From Halieaceae bacterium (GTDB lineage Bacteria; Pseudomonadota; Gammaproteobacteria; Pseudomonadales; Halieaceae), in NCBI GenBank assembly GCA_018666295.1, contig JABIZW010000017.1, positions 1 to 6,180 of the forward strand: a DNA stretch of 6,180 nt, given 5' to 3'. The position numbers were made by a program, and so were the translations under genes. The notes below the pieces were generated by a model that worked only from the letters and a program-made list of their open reading frames with translations, was not told the DNA's origin and searched no databases. Positions 1-5,693 of the stretch are shown here, piece by piece; the first letter of the stretch is position 1; each line of letters begins with the position of its first letter.

Positions 1-544
1 AATCTACAGCAGCGATTAAGCGAGACGCTTCAGTGGGTTTATATCCCAGCGCCACCAGTGCTTGCTCGGCTTCGCCTCGCACATCAACCGACGGCGTCTG
101 TGACGAATGAGCCCGCTCAACCGGAAGTACATCGGACAACCACTGCCCCGCTTTGTCACGCATTTCAACCAGCAATCGCTCGCCCGTTTTCTTGCCAACG
201 CCAGGAAGCGCAACAAGGGCTTGAACATCATTGCGGTTCAGACAGTCCGCAAACTGCTCTGTATCCATACCAGACAGGATCGCTAACGCAAGTTTAGGGC
301 CCACGCCATTAACCTTGATCAAATCCCTAAAGAGTCGACGATCGATTTCTCGAACGAATCCATAAAGCTGTTGCGCATCCTCGCGTACCACAAAGTGAGT
401 GAGCAAAATCGTGGTCTCACCAATCGCAGGAAGCTGGTAAATCGTCGTCATGGGCACACGAACCTCGTAGCCGATGCCGCCCACATCTACGACGACTTCG
501 GGGGCTTGCTTGGCCAAAATAGTTCCGCGCAGTCGTTCTATCAT
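1..544 (-). CDS. ruvA: Holliday junction branch migration complex subunit RuvA (3' end beyond window)
   Basis: RuvA binds four-way Holliday junctions as a tetramer and loads the RuvB motor for branch migration in the cytoplasm. The visible 181 codons start MIERLRG. The N-terminal OB-fold (about 1-63) contains VGGIGYEV (21-28) and the acidic-pin residues Glu55-Asp56 in VREDAQ, at the same numbering as E. coli RuvA. Two helix-hairpin-helix motifs follow: KVNGVGPKLA (77-86) and ALPGVGKKTGE (112-122). The start of the RuvB-binding domain III (from about 154, EAEQALVALGYKPTEA) is present, and the gene runs off the left edge about 20 codons short of the usual 200. The ATG lies 18 nt after the ruvC stop, with a weak GAGAG about 7 nt upstream, so it is probably cotranscribed with ruvC. 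No LexA-type box is visible just upstream. ruvB is expected next but is not in view. Confidence 0.96.
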   Translation of the reverse strand, partial: MIERLRGTILAKQAPEVVVDVGGIGYEVRVPMTTIYQLPAIGETTILLTHFVVREDAQQLYGFVREIDRRLFRDLIKVNGVGPKLALAILSGMDTEQFADCLNRNDVQALVALPGVGKKTGERLLVEMRDKAGQWLSDVLPVERAHSSQTPSVDVRGEAEQALVALGYKPTEASRLIAAVD

Positions 545-562
545 CCGTGTGCTCTCATGGGT

Positions 563-1081
563 TTATTTGAGTCGTCCAGTGGCAAAAGCCCTTGCACCAG
601 TTGCACGCATCACTGCATCACCACTAATGTGACACAGTGCAGCGGCGAGCGCGTCACTGGCGTCCTCTTGCGGCGTCGAGGGTAATCGCAAGAGCCGCGT
701 CACCATATGCTGAACCTGCGCTTTGTTGGCGCCACCGGTTCCCACAACCGCTTGTTTGATTTTTCGCGTCGCGTACTCATGGACTTCAAGTCCCTCCAGC
801 GCGCAAATCACCATTGCAGCGCCACGCGCTTGACCAAGTTTGAGGGCCGAATCGGCACTTTTGGCCATGAAAACCTGTTCTATGACAGCGACGGTTGGCC
901 GGTATTCGCCAATAATTTCCGTCAATGACTCAGCAAGCACTTTTAAGCGCGGCGCTAAAGGTTGATCCACGGGCAGTTTGATTACACCACTGCCCACGTA
1001 ACGCGTGTTCGTGCCGTCTGTCTCAACCACACCGAACCCGGTCTTACGCGAGCCAGGATCAATCCCTAAGATAAGTGTCAC
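563..1081 (-). CDS. ruvC: Crossover junction endodeoxyribonuclease RuvC
   Basis: RuvC is the dimeric, Mg2+-dependent endonuclease that makes paired nicks to resolve Holliday junctions together with RuvAB. The 172-aa product matches the usual length (E. coli 173). All four acidic active-site residues of this RNase H-like family are present: Asp8 in LGIDPGSR, Glu68 in AVIEQVF, and Asp140 and Asp143 in QEDASDALA. The EQVFMAK loop, with the junction-contacting Phe71, and the basic stretch around KIKQAVVG (107-114) are conserved. The start codon is GTG, preceded by a strong GGAGAGG Shine-Dalgarno sequence four bases upstream. The stop TAA lies 18 nt before ruvA. aspS is directly upstream with a 65-nt gap; in many gammaproteobacteria yebC sits between them, and here it does not. 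Confidence 0.97.
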   Translation of the reverse strand: MTLILGIDPGSRKTGFGVVETDGTNTRYVGSGVIKLPVDQPLAPRLKVLAESLTEIIGEYRPTVAVIEQVFMAKSADSALKLGQARGAAMVICALEGLEVHEYATRKIKQAVVGTGGANKAQVQHMVTRLLRLPSTPQEDASDALAAALCHISGDAVMRATGARAFATGRLK

Positions 1082-1085
1082 AGTG

Positions 1086-1092
1086 CCTCTCC
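1086..1092 (-). promoter_or_regulatory. Ribosome binding site of ruvC, supporting a GTG start
   Basis: On the minus strand GGAGAGG ends four bases before the GTG at 1081-1079, so the central GGAG is about 7 nt away. This is the strongest Shine-Dalgarno match near the gene and places the start at GTG, giving the standard RuvC N-terminus MTLILGIDPG. Confidence 0.75.
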
Positions 1093-1146
1093 GCCCATGC
1101 CTAGATTGTGCGGGAAACTGACGCCGACGTCATGTCGTCACTGCAA

Positions 1147-2913
1147 TTACTTATCAGGCGCCCTCAATCGAATACTGAGCTCACGCAACTGTTGCTCAGA
1201 CACTTCACCTGGCGCATCAGTCATCACGCATTGAGCCGATTGCGTTTTGGGGAAGGCGATGACATCACGAATGGACTGGCCGCCGACCATTAACATCACA
1301 AGACGATCCAGACCAAATGCAAGGCCTCCGTGCGGGGGAGCACCGTGTTTCAACGCAGACAGTAAAAACCCAAACTTTGCATCCGCTTCTTCTTCGGATA
1401 TTCCAAGAATATCAAAAACCGCTTTTTGCATTTCTTGGCGATGGATACGAATTGAGCCTCCACCAACCTCACTGCCGTTGAGCACCATGTCGTAGGCTCG
1501 AGAGAGTGCGTTTTCTGGCGCTGCTTTGAGCGCCTCAGCGCTGCAAGACGGCGCCGTAAAGGGGTGATGAATCGCGGTCAAACCACCGCTGGACGTTTCT
1601 TCGAACATGGGGAAATCGACGACCCACAGCGGCGCCCAACCCTCTCTGACTCTGTCGGTCATCGCGGCAACCTTCAGTCGCAACGCGCCCAGAGAATCAT
1701 TAACAATCTGGCGTTTATCGGCGCCAAAGAAAACAATGTCGCCGTCCTCAAGGTCGAGCCTTTCAACTAAGTCATGGATCGTCGATTCAGGCATGAACTT
1801 TAAAATTGGCGATTGAAGACCTGATACACCTGACGCTTTGTCGTTGACTTTAATCCATGCAAGCCCACGAGCACCGTAAGCACTGATGTATTTTGTAAGG
1901 TCGTCAATTTCCTTGCGGCTGATCGTCGCTCCACCGGGTACACGCAGCGCGGCAACACGCCCCTTCGGATCGTTAGCTGGACCTGAGAAGACCTTAAATT
2001 CCACATCCGCCATGAGGTCATCGACTGAGACCAGTTCCAGATCAATACGAAGGTCCGGCTTATCAGAGCCAAAACGCTCCATGGCCTCATGCCACGTCAT
2101 TTGTGGGAAATCGCCGAGGTCTACATTTAAATGCGTTTGAAAAAGCGCTCTGACCATACCTTCTGTCAGCTGCATGACTTCTAATTCGTCAGTAAAGGAC
2201 ATCTCCACATCAATCTGAGTAAACTCTGGTTGCCGATCAGCCCGCAGATCTTCATCTCGGAAACACCGTGCAATCTGATAATACCGGTCGAAGCCCGACA
2301 CCATCAGTAATTGCTTAAAGAGCTGAGGCGATTGAGGCAACGCAAAAAATTTGGAGGCATTCGTTCGACTCGGGACCAAATAATCGCGAGCACCTTCAGG
2401 GGTTGCGCGGGTCAGCACCGGCGTTTCGATATCCAAAAAACCAGCGGTTTCAAGATACTGACGGATCGTTGAGGTGATCCGCGAACGCGTCATTAAATTT
2501 TGTTGCATCGACTCACGACGAAGGTCCATGAATCGATAACGAAGGCGAACATCCTCCCCCACCGTCTGATGCGCATCCAGTGGGAAGGGAGGTGGAGCCG
2601 CTTCGTTAAGGATAACGAGCTCTTTACCTAAAACCTCAATGTGTCCTGTCGCCATCGCCGGATTCACAGTCTCTGGCGCGCGCTCCCGAACACGGCCAGT
2701 AATCTGCAGGACATACTCACTTCGCACTCGGTCAGCTAACTCAAAATACTCTTTGGTGTCTGGGTCAAAAACGACTTGGACAATGCCTTCTCGATCACGC
2801 ATGTCGAGAAAAATCACACCACCATGATCTCGGCGTCTGTCCACCCAACCACAGATCGTTACCGTTTCGCCGATCGAAGCGTCTTTTGTGGCCCCGCAAT
2901 AATGTGTCCGCAT
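1147..2913 (-). CDS. aspS: Aspartyl-tRNA synthetase, probably non-discriminating (Asp/Asn)
   Basis: AspRS is the class IIb synthetase that activates aspartate with ATP and charges tRNA-Asp. The 588-aa length matches bacterial AspRS (E. coli 590). Domains in order: N-terminal OB-fold anticodon-binding domain (about 1-105, WVDRRRDHGG and DMRDREGIVQ); catalytic core with the motif 1 region (FLDIETPVL, 159-167), the aspartate-binding LPQSPQLFKQLL (192-203), and motif 2 (RCFRDEDLRADRQPEF, 216-231); the bacterial GAD insertion (about 290-415, including GPANDPKGRVAALRVPGG); and motif 3 (GLAFGLDRLVML, 530-541). Residue 30 is His, as in the non-discriminating Pseudomonas aeruginosa enzyme, where E. 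coli has Leu. This suggests it may also make Asp-tRNA-Asn for amidation by GatCAB. The ATG has a GAGAG Shine-Dalgarno sequence about 6 nt upstream and lies 25 nt after the fmdB-type stop, so the two are probably cotranscribed. The identification is certain; the tRNA specificity is inference. Confidence 0.98.
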   Translation of the reverse strand: MRTHYCGATKDASIGETVTICGWVDRRRDHGGVIFLDMRDREGIVQVVFDPDTKEYFELADRVRSEYVLQITGRVRERAPETVNPAMATGHIEVLGKELVILNEAAPPPFPLDAHQTVGEDVRLRYRFMDLRRESMQQNLMTRSRITSTIRQYLETAGFLDIETPVLTRATPEGARDYLVPSRTNASKFFALPQSPQLFKQLLMVSGFDRYYQIARCFRDEDLRADRQPEFTQIDVEMSFTDELEVMQLTEGMVRALFQTHLNVDLGDFPQMTWHEAMERFGSDKPDLRIDLELVSVDDLMADVEFKVFSGPANDPKGRVAALRVPGGATISRKEIDDLTKYISAYGARGLAWIKVNDKASGVSGLQSPILKFMPESTIHDLVERLDLEDGDIVFFGADKRQIVNDSLGALRLKVAAMTDRVREGWAPLWVVDFPMFEETSSGGLTAIHHPFTAPSCSAEALKAAPENALSRAYDMVLNGSEVGGGSIRIHRQEMQKAVFDILGISEEEADAKFGFLLSALKHGAPPHGGLAFGLDRLVMLMVGGQSIRDVIAFPKTQSAQCVMTDAPGEVSEQQLRELSIRLRAPDK

Positions 2914-2938
2914 GTGTACTCTCTAGTTTCGTATCGTT

Positions 2939-3205
2939 CTAGTCAGACGAATCCGAAGACGATGCCGTGTTTTTGACACCGCCTGACTCAGAGCCTGTGC
3001 TATTCGCTAAGTTCTTCTTTGCACCCGTTTTGAAGTCAGTCTCGTACCAGCCTTTACCCGAGAGACGAAACGCCGGCGCTGAAACCTTTTTCTTCAACGA
3101 TCGCGCCCCGCACGCAGGACAGTCGGTCAGCGGGGCATCTGACATCTTTTGCAGTGCTTCGTGCGCATCTTCGCAGGCACCACATACATACTCGTAAATT
3201 GGCAT
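2939..3205 (-). CDS. FmdB-family small zinc-ribbon protein
   Basis: This 88-aa protein of the FmdB/CxxC_CxxC_SSSS putative regulatory family has no established biochemical role in most bacteria. The N-terminal half is a zinc ribbon starting MPIYEYVC, with two CxxC pairs, Cys8/Cys11 and Cys29/Cys32, the second in DCPACGARSLKK. The family signature GWYETDFK (52-59) follows. The C-terminal tail after about residue 66 is low-complexity, rich in Ser, Thr, Asn, Gly and Asp, and probably disordered. There is no signal peptide or membrane segment, so it should be cytoplasmic. The ATG has AGAGAG 7 nt upstream. It sits 25 nt upstream of aspS, a pairing common in gammaproteobacteria, which suggests shared expression but does not reveal the function. 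The symbol fmdB comes from a Methylophilus formamidase-locus gene and is not applied here. Confidence 0.92.
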   Translation of the reverse strand: MPIYEYVCGACEDAHEALQKMSDAPLTDCPACGARSLKKKVSAPAFRLSGKGWYETDFKTGAKKNLANSTGSESGGVKNTASSSDSSD

Positions 3206-3253
3206 GCGGAAACTCTCTATGGTTGCAAACGTACTGCGGCTGTAAAGCGCAGA

Positions 3254-3281
3254 GCGCGAGAGATTACACTAATCAGCGCGC
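3254..3281. repeat. Imperfect palindrome in the fmdB-type gene leader
   Basis: Outer arms GCGCG (3254-3258) and CGCGC (3277-3281) flank inner arms GATT (3262-3265) and AATC (3271-3274) around a 5-nt loop, with a small asymmetric internal loop. There is no downstream T run on either strand, so it is not a convincing intrinsic terminator for the HU-like gene. It could be an RNA hairpin or an operator, since it overlaps the candidate promoter at 3261-3289. Confidence 0.35.
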
Positions 3282-3289
3282 GAGGTTAA
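3261..3289 (-). promoter_or_regulatory. Candidate promoter for fmdB-type gene and aspS
   Basis: On the minus strand TTAACC (3289-3284) and TAATCT (3266-3261) are separated by 17 bp, a sigma-70-like layout, with TG immediately before the -10. Both hexamers are only partial matches. Transcription would start near 3254, giving a leader of about 50 nt before the ATG at 3205. The 111-nt gap after the HU-like gene makes a promoter plausible here. This is a by-eye call. Confidence 0.3.
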
Positions 3290-3316
3290 TGGCAATTCTA
3301 GGCGCAAAGACGAGGA

Positions 3317-3673
3317 TTACGAGTTTGAGAACCTTTTCAACTTTTTGAGTGCACGTATTTTTACCGTTCGGGTCTCGGGTCGCGCCGCAAACAGCGTTTC
3401 CTCGCCGGTAAATGGATTTACTCCTTTTCGTGCACGGACAGCAGGCCGTGTCGCCGTTGTGAATTTCGCAAGGCCGGGCAACGTCATTTCACCACAGCCC
3501 TTCACACTCATCTGATCAGCCAATACCTGTTCAAACTCTCGAAACACATCACCGACTTGTTTTTTAGTCAGACCGGTCTTACTTGCAATTTTACGGTGCA
3601 ATTCGCCCTTAGACAGTTGCCCAGTGACTTTCTTACTATTCATTTTCTTGGGCTTAATCTTGTCCGCTTGCAC
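3317..3673 (-). CDS. HU/IHF-family DNA-binding protein with basic N-terminal tail
   Basis: This is a small nucleoid-type DNA-binding protein, expected to dimerise and bend DNA non-specifically. The HU fold starts around SKGELHRKIASKTGLTKKQV (21-40), the helical dimerisation region, followed by the beta-strand core GEMTLPGLAKF (61-71). The arm carries KGVNPFTGEE (83-92), corresponding to GRNPxTGxx of HU, with the DNA-intercalating proline at 87. The C-terminus is strongly basic (VKIRALKKLKRF, 104-115). At 118 aa it is longer than canonical HU (90) because of a lysine-rich tail. I chose the GTG at 3673 because AAGGGGAG lies 8 nt upstream; the internal ATG at 3643, which would give 108 aa, has no comparable ribosome binding site. 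The reading frame stays open to an ATG at 3910, but that lies inside proS and is very unlikely. It is divergent from proS. It belongs to the HU superfamily but is neither hupA/B nor ihfA/B. Confidence 0.88.
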   Translation of the reverse strand: MQADKIKPKKMNSKKVTGQLSKGELHRKIASKTGLTKKQVGDVFREFEQVLADQMSVKGCGEMTLPGLAKFTTATRPAVRARKGVNPFTGEETLFAARPETRTVKIRALKKLKRFSNS

Positions 3674-3681
3674 TGTGATTG

Positions 3682-3689
3682 CTCCCCTT
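3682..3689 (-). promoter_or_regulatory. Ribosome binding site deciding the GTG start of the HU-like gene
   Basis: Minus-strand AAGGGGAG is followed by 8 nt and then GTG (3673-3671). The next in-frame ATG is about 38 nt from this site and is preceded only by an A-rich stretch. The site therefore favours the GTG start and a product ten residues longer than an ATG-only call. Confidence 0.6.
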
Positions 3690-3698
3690 CCCCTAAAG

Positions 3699-3719
3699 TC
3701 GATGATCGTTGTATCGATG
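3699..3719. repeat. TCGATG direct repeats with CGAT palindrome in HU-like gene leader
   Basis: TCGATG occurs at 3699-3704 and again at 3714-3719, 15 bp apart. The first copy is part of the palindrome CGATGATCG (3700-3708). The pair lies just upstream of the HU-like gene's ribosome binding site and downstream of or over its likely promoter (a TATAGC -10-like hexamer on the minus strand at 3724-3719, with no good -35). It could be an operator but may be chance. Confidence 0.25.
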
Positions 3720-3810
3720 CTATAGGATGTAACACCAAATAGGGTCGGTGATTCAAGCCCAAACCATCGCGAATGAGCGCACTGGCTATCGCGAACTGCC
3801 CCCCGAGGTT

Positions 3811-3819
3811 TGATACACT
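3811..3819 (+). promoter_or_regulatory. Candidate extended -10 promoter for proS
   Basis: TGATACACT contains TG one base before TACACT, an extended -10 element matching TATAAT at four of six positions. The region 17 bp upstream (GCGAAC) is a poor -35, consistent with extended -10 use. Transcription would start near 3826, giving a leader of about 50 nt for proS. Confidence 0.4.
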
Positions 3820-3875
3820 CGCGGTCCACCGGACAGTGCAACACGACGTTAGGCAGCCACTTACAGGAAACGTAG

Positions 3876-5585
3876 ATGCGATTTTCAAATTTCCCCTTGT
3901 CGACCACCAAAGAAACTCCCGCCGATGCTGAGGTAATCAGCCATCAGCTGATGCTTCGAGCAGGGCTAATCAAGCGGATCGCCGCGGGCATCTATACGTG
4001 GATGCCGCTGGGGCTGAAGGTCGTTCGTAATGTCGAGCGCGTTGTTCGTGAAGAAATGGAAAACGCGGGCGCCGTTGAACTGTCTATGCCTGTCGTTCAG
4101 CCGGCTGAGTTATGGAAAGAGTCTGGCCGATGGGAGCAATACGGGCCTGAACTCTGCCGACTCCAAGACCGTCACGATCGTGACTTCTGTCTCGGGCCCA
4201 CACACGAGGAAGTGATTACTGATCTGGCCAAATCGGAAATTCGCAGCTACAAGCGACTACCGATCAATTATTTTCAGATCCAAACCAAGTTCAGAGACGA
4301 GATACGTCCGCGATTTGGCGTGATGCGCTCACGCGAATTTGTAATGAAGGACGCCTACTCGTTCCACATCGATCAGGACTCTCTCGAGCAAACCTATTGG
4401 CGTATGCACGAGGCTTACTCGACGATCTTTACCCGGCTTGGCTTGAACTTCCGTCCAGTTGAAGCTGATACGGGCTCAATTGGTGGGAGTCACTCTCACG
4501 AATTTCACATGCTGGCAGACTCGGGGGAGGACAGTATTGCCTTCTCCACAGAGAGTGACTTTGCTGCAAACGTTGAGCTTGCAGAGGCGCTCATGCCGCA
4601 GGCCGTGGCAGCTGAGTTTGAGACGATGACCCTGTTTAATACGCCCGATGCCAAGACCATTGACGCCCTTTCCAAGAACCATGGTATTGCCCCAGACAGC
4701 TCTCTGAAGACGCTGTTCGTGGAAGATGCACAAGGCGACCTCGTTGCCTTGGTGCTTCGCGGCGATCAACAACTCAACGAAATTAAGGCCGAAAAGATAA
4801 GCGGGATCAGCCAGCCTTTGCGAATGGCTCAAGAATCAGCCGTAAGAACCGCAACCGGCGCTTCGTTTGGTTCTCTAGGCCCTGTGGGACTCGACGTCCG
4901 AATCGTCGTAGATCGCGCAGCCTCTGTGCTGACGAACTTTGTCTGCGGTGCCAACGAAGACGGCAAACACCTCAAAGGTGTCAATTGGCAGCGCGATATT
5001 CCCAAATTTGAAGTTGCGGATTTACGCACAGTGTCTGCAGGAGACCCCAGCCCCTGCGGTACGGGCCATCTCGAAATCAAACGAGGCATTGAAGTTGGGC
5101 ACATTTTCCAACTGGGAACAAAGTATTCAGAGGCCATGGGCGCCGAGGTGCTGGATCAGAACGGCAAGTCGGTTCCCATGAGTATGGGGTGCTATGGCAT
5201 CGGTATTACGCGAATCGTCGCGGCGGCTATCGAACAAAACAACGATGCGCGCGGCATCATTTGGCCTGCCGCAATGGCGCCATTTTCAGTGGTCCTTATT
5301 CCGCTGGGTATGGATAAATCCGAGAGTGTCGCTGACGCCACCGAGACGCTTTACGGCGAATTGCGGGCACAAGGCGTTAATGTCGCTATGGACGATCGAA
5401 AAGAACGTCCGGGCGTTAAATTCGCTGATTGTGAATTGATTGGGGTGCCCTTACGCGTCACCGTCGGCGAGCGATCGTTGAAAGAGGGAATGGTTGAGGT
5501 GCAAGGACGCTGTGACAACGAAGCCGAGCACATTGCGATCGCTGCAGTGAGCAATTACGTCTTGGAACGCGTCAAAGCACATTGA
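3876..5585 (+). CDS. proS: Prolyl-tRNA synthetase, long bacterial type with editing domain
   Basis: ProRS is the class IIa synthetase that activates proline and charges tRNA-Pro in the cytoplasm. The 569-aa protein matches the E. coli-type enzyme (572 aa). Landmarks: N-terminal KETPADAEVISHQLMLRAG (12-30); motif 1 region VELSMPVVQPAELW (67-80); the substrate loop LGPTHEE (106-112); and motif 2 with Arg140 and Glu142 in FRDEIRPRFG and Arg151 in GVMRSREF. Between motifs 2 and 3 the INS editing domain (about 225-385) is complete, with Lys278 in SLKTLFV matching the lysine needed for Ala-tRNA-Pro hydrolysis in E. coli, and GKHLKGVNWQRD (363-374). CGTGHLE (394-400) and motif 3 (MGCYGIGITRIV, 437-448) follow, then the C-terminal anticodon-binding domain (about 465-569). 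The ATG has CAGGAAA 5 nt upstream. It is divergent from the HU-like gene and probably has its own promoter. Nothing is missing. Confidence 0.98.
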   Translation: MRFSNFPLSTTKETPADAEVISHQLMLRAGLIKRIAAGIYTWMPLGLKVVRNVERVVREEMENAGAVELSMPVVQPAELWKESGRWEQYGPELCRLQDRHDRDFCLGPTHEEVITDLAKSEIRSYKRLPINYFQIQTKFRDEIRPRFGVMRSREFVMKDAYSFHIDQDSLEQTYWRMHEAYSTIFTRLGLNFRPVEADTGSIGGSHSHEFHMLADSGEDSIAFSTESDFAANVELAEALMPQAVAAEFETMTLFNTPDAKTIDALSKNHGIAPDSSLKTLFVEDAQGDLVALVLRGDQQLNEIKAEKISGISQPLRMAQESAVRTATGASFGSLGPVGLDVRIVVDRAASVLTNFVCGANEDGKHLKGVNWQRDIPKFEVADLRTVSAGDPSPCGTGHLEIKRGIEVGHIFQLGTKYSEAMGAEVLDQNGKSVPMSMGCYGIGITRIVAAAIEQNNDARGIIWPAAMAPFSVVLIPLGMDKSESVADATETLYGELRAQGVNVAMDDRKERPGVKFADCELIGVPLRVTVGERSLKEGMVEVQGRCDNEAEHIAIAAVSNYVLERVKAH

Positions 5586-5642
5586 AAATGCAGGGTACAG
5601 TGCGTCTACAGCGGTCTGCCCCACGTCCAATTAAATTGACCT

Positions 5643-5657
5643 AAGGTAAGAAACCTT
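5643..5657. repeat. Short inverted repeat in the proS to LuxR-like gap
   Basis: AAGGT (5643-5647) and ACCTT (5653-5657) form a perfect 5-bp dyad around AAGAA; CCTTA (5674-5678) could pair alternatively with TAAGG (5642-5646). There is no T run, so it is not a clear proS terminator. It sits about 37 nt upstream of the GTG of the next gene and just after a TTGACC hexamer (5636-5641), which is -35-like but has no good -10. It could be a regulator site for the downstream gene. Confidence 0.25.
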
Positions 5658-5693
5658 CCACTCTTGAGTCAGGCCTTACTAGGAACACAGCGA

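Noticed and set aside
1108..1146. GACGTC and TGACG/CGTCA symmetry in the aspS-ruvC gap, considered as a terminator.
   Set aside because: The arms are short and interrupted, and there is no T run on the minus strand after them; more likely chance.
1141..1157. CTG...CAG near the aspS stop, considered as a LexA (SOS) box for ruvC.
   Set aside because: The spacing is 11 nt rather than 10 and the match to the CTGT/ACAG core is poor; no other SOS-like box was seen upstream of ruvC or ruvA.
3674..3910. Upstream extension of the HU-like frame to an ATG at 3910 (197 aa).
   Set aside because: The extra 79 codons run antisense through the proS start and the divergent promoter region, have no HU-like content, and lack a ribosome binding site; the GTG at 3673 has one.
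4476..5137. Long minus-strand open frames opposite proS (118 and 102 codons).
   Set aside because: They lie antisense to a fully conserved synthetase and show no family resemblance; shadows of proS codon structure.
5588..5644. 18-codon ATG frame directly after the proS stop.
   Set aside because: It has no ribosome binding site, no recognisable content, and ends within the intergenic dyad; too little to support a gene.
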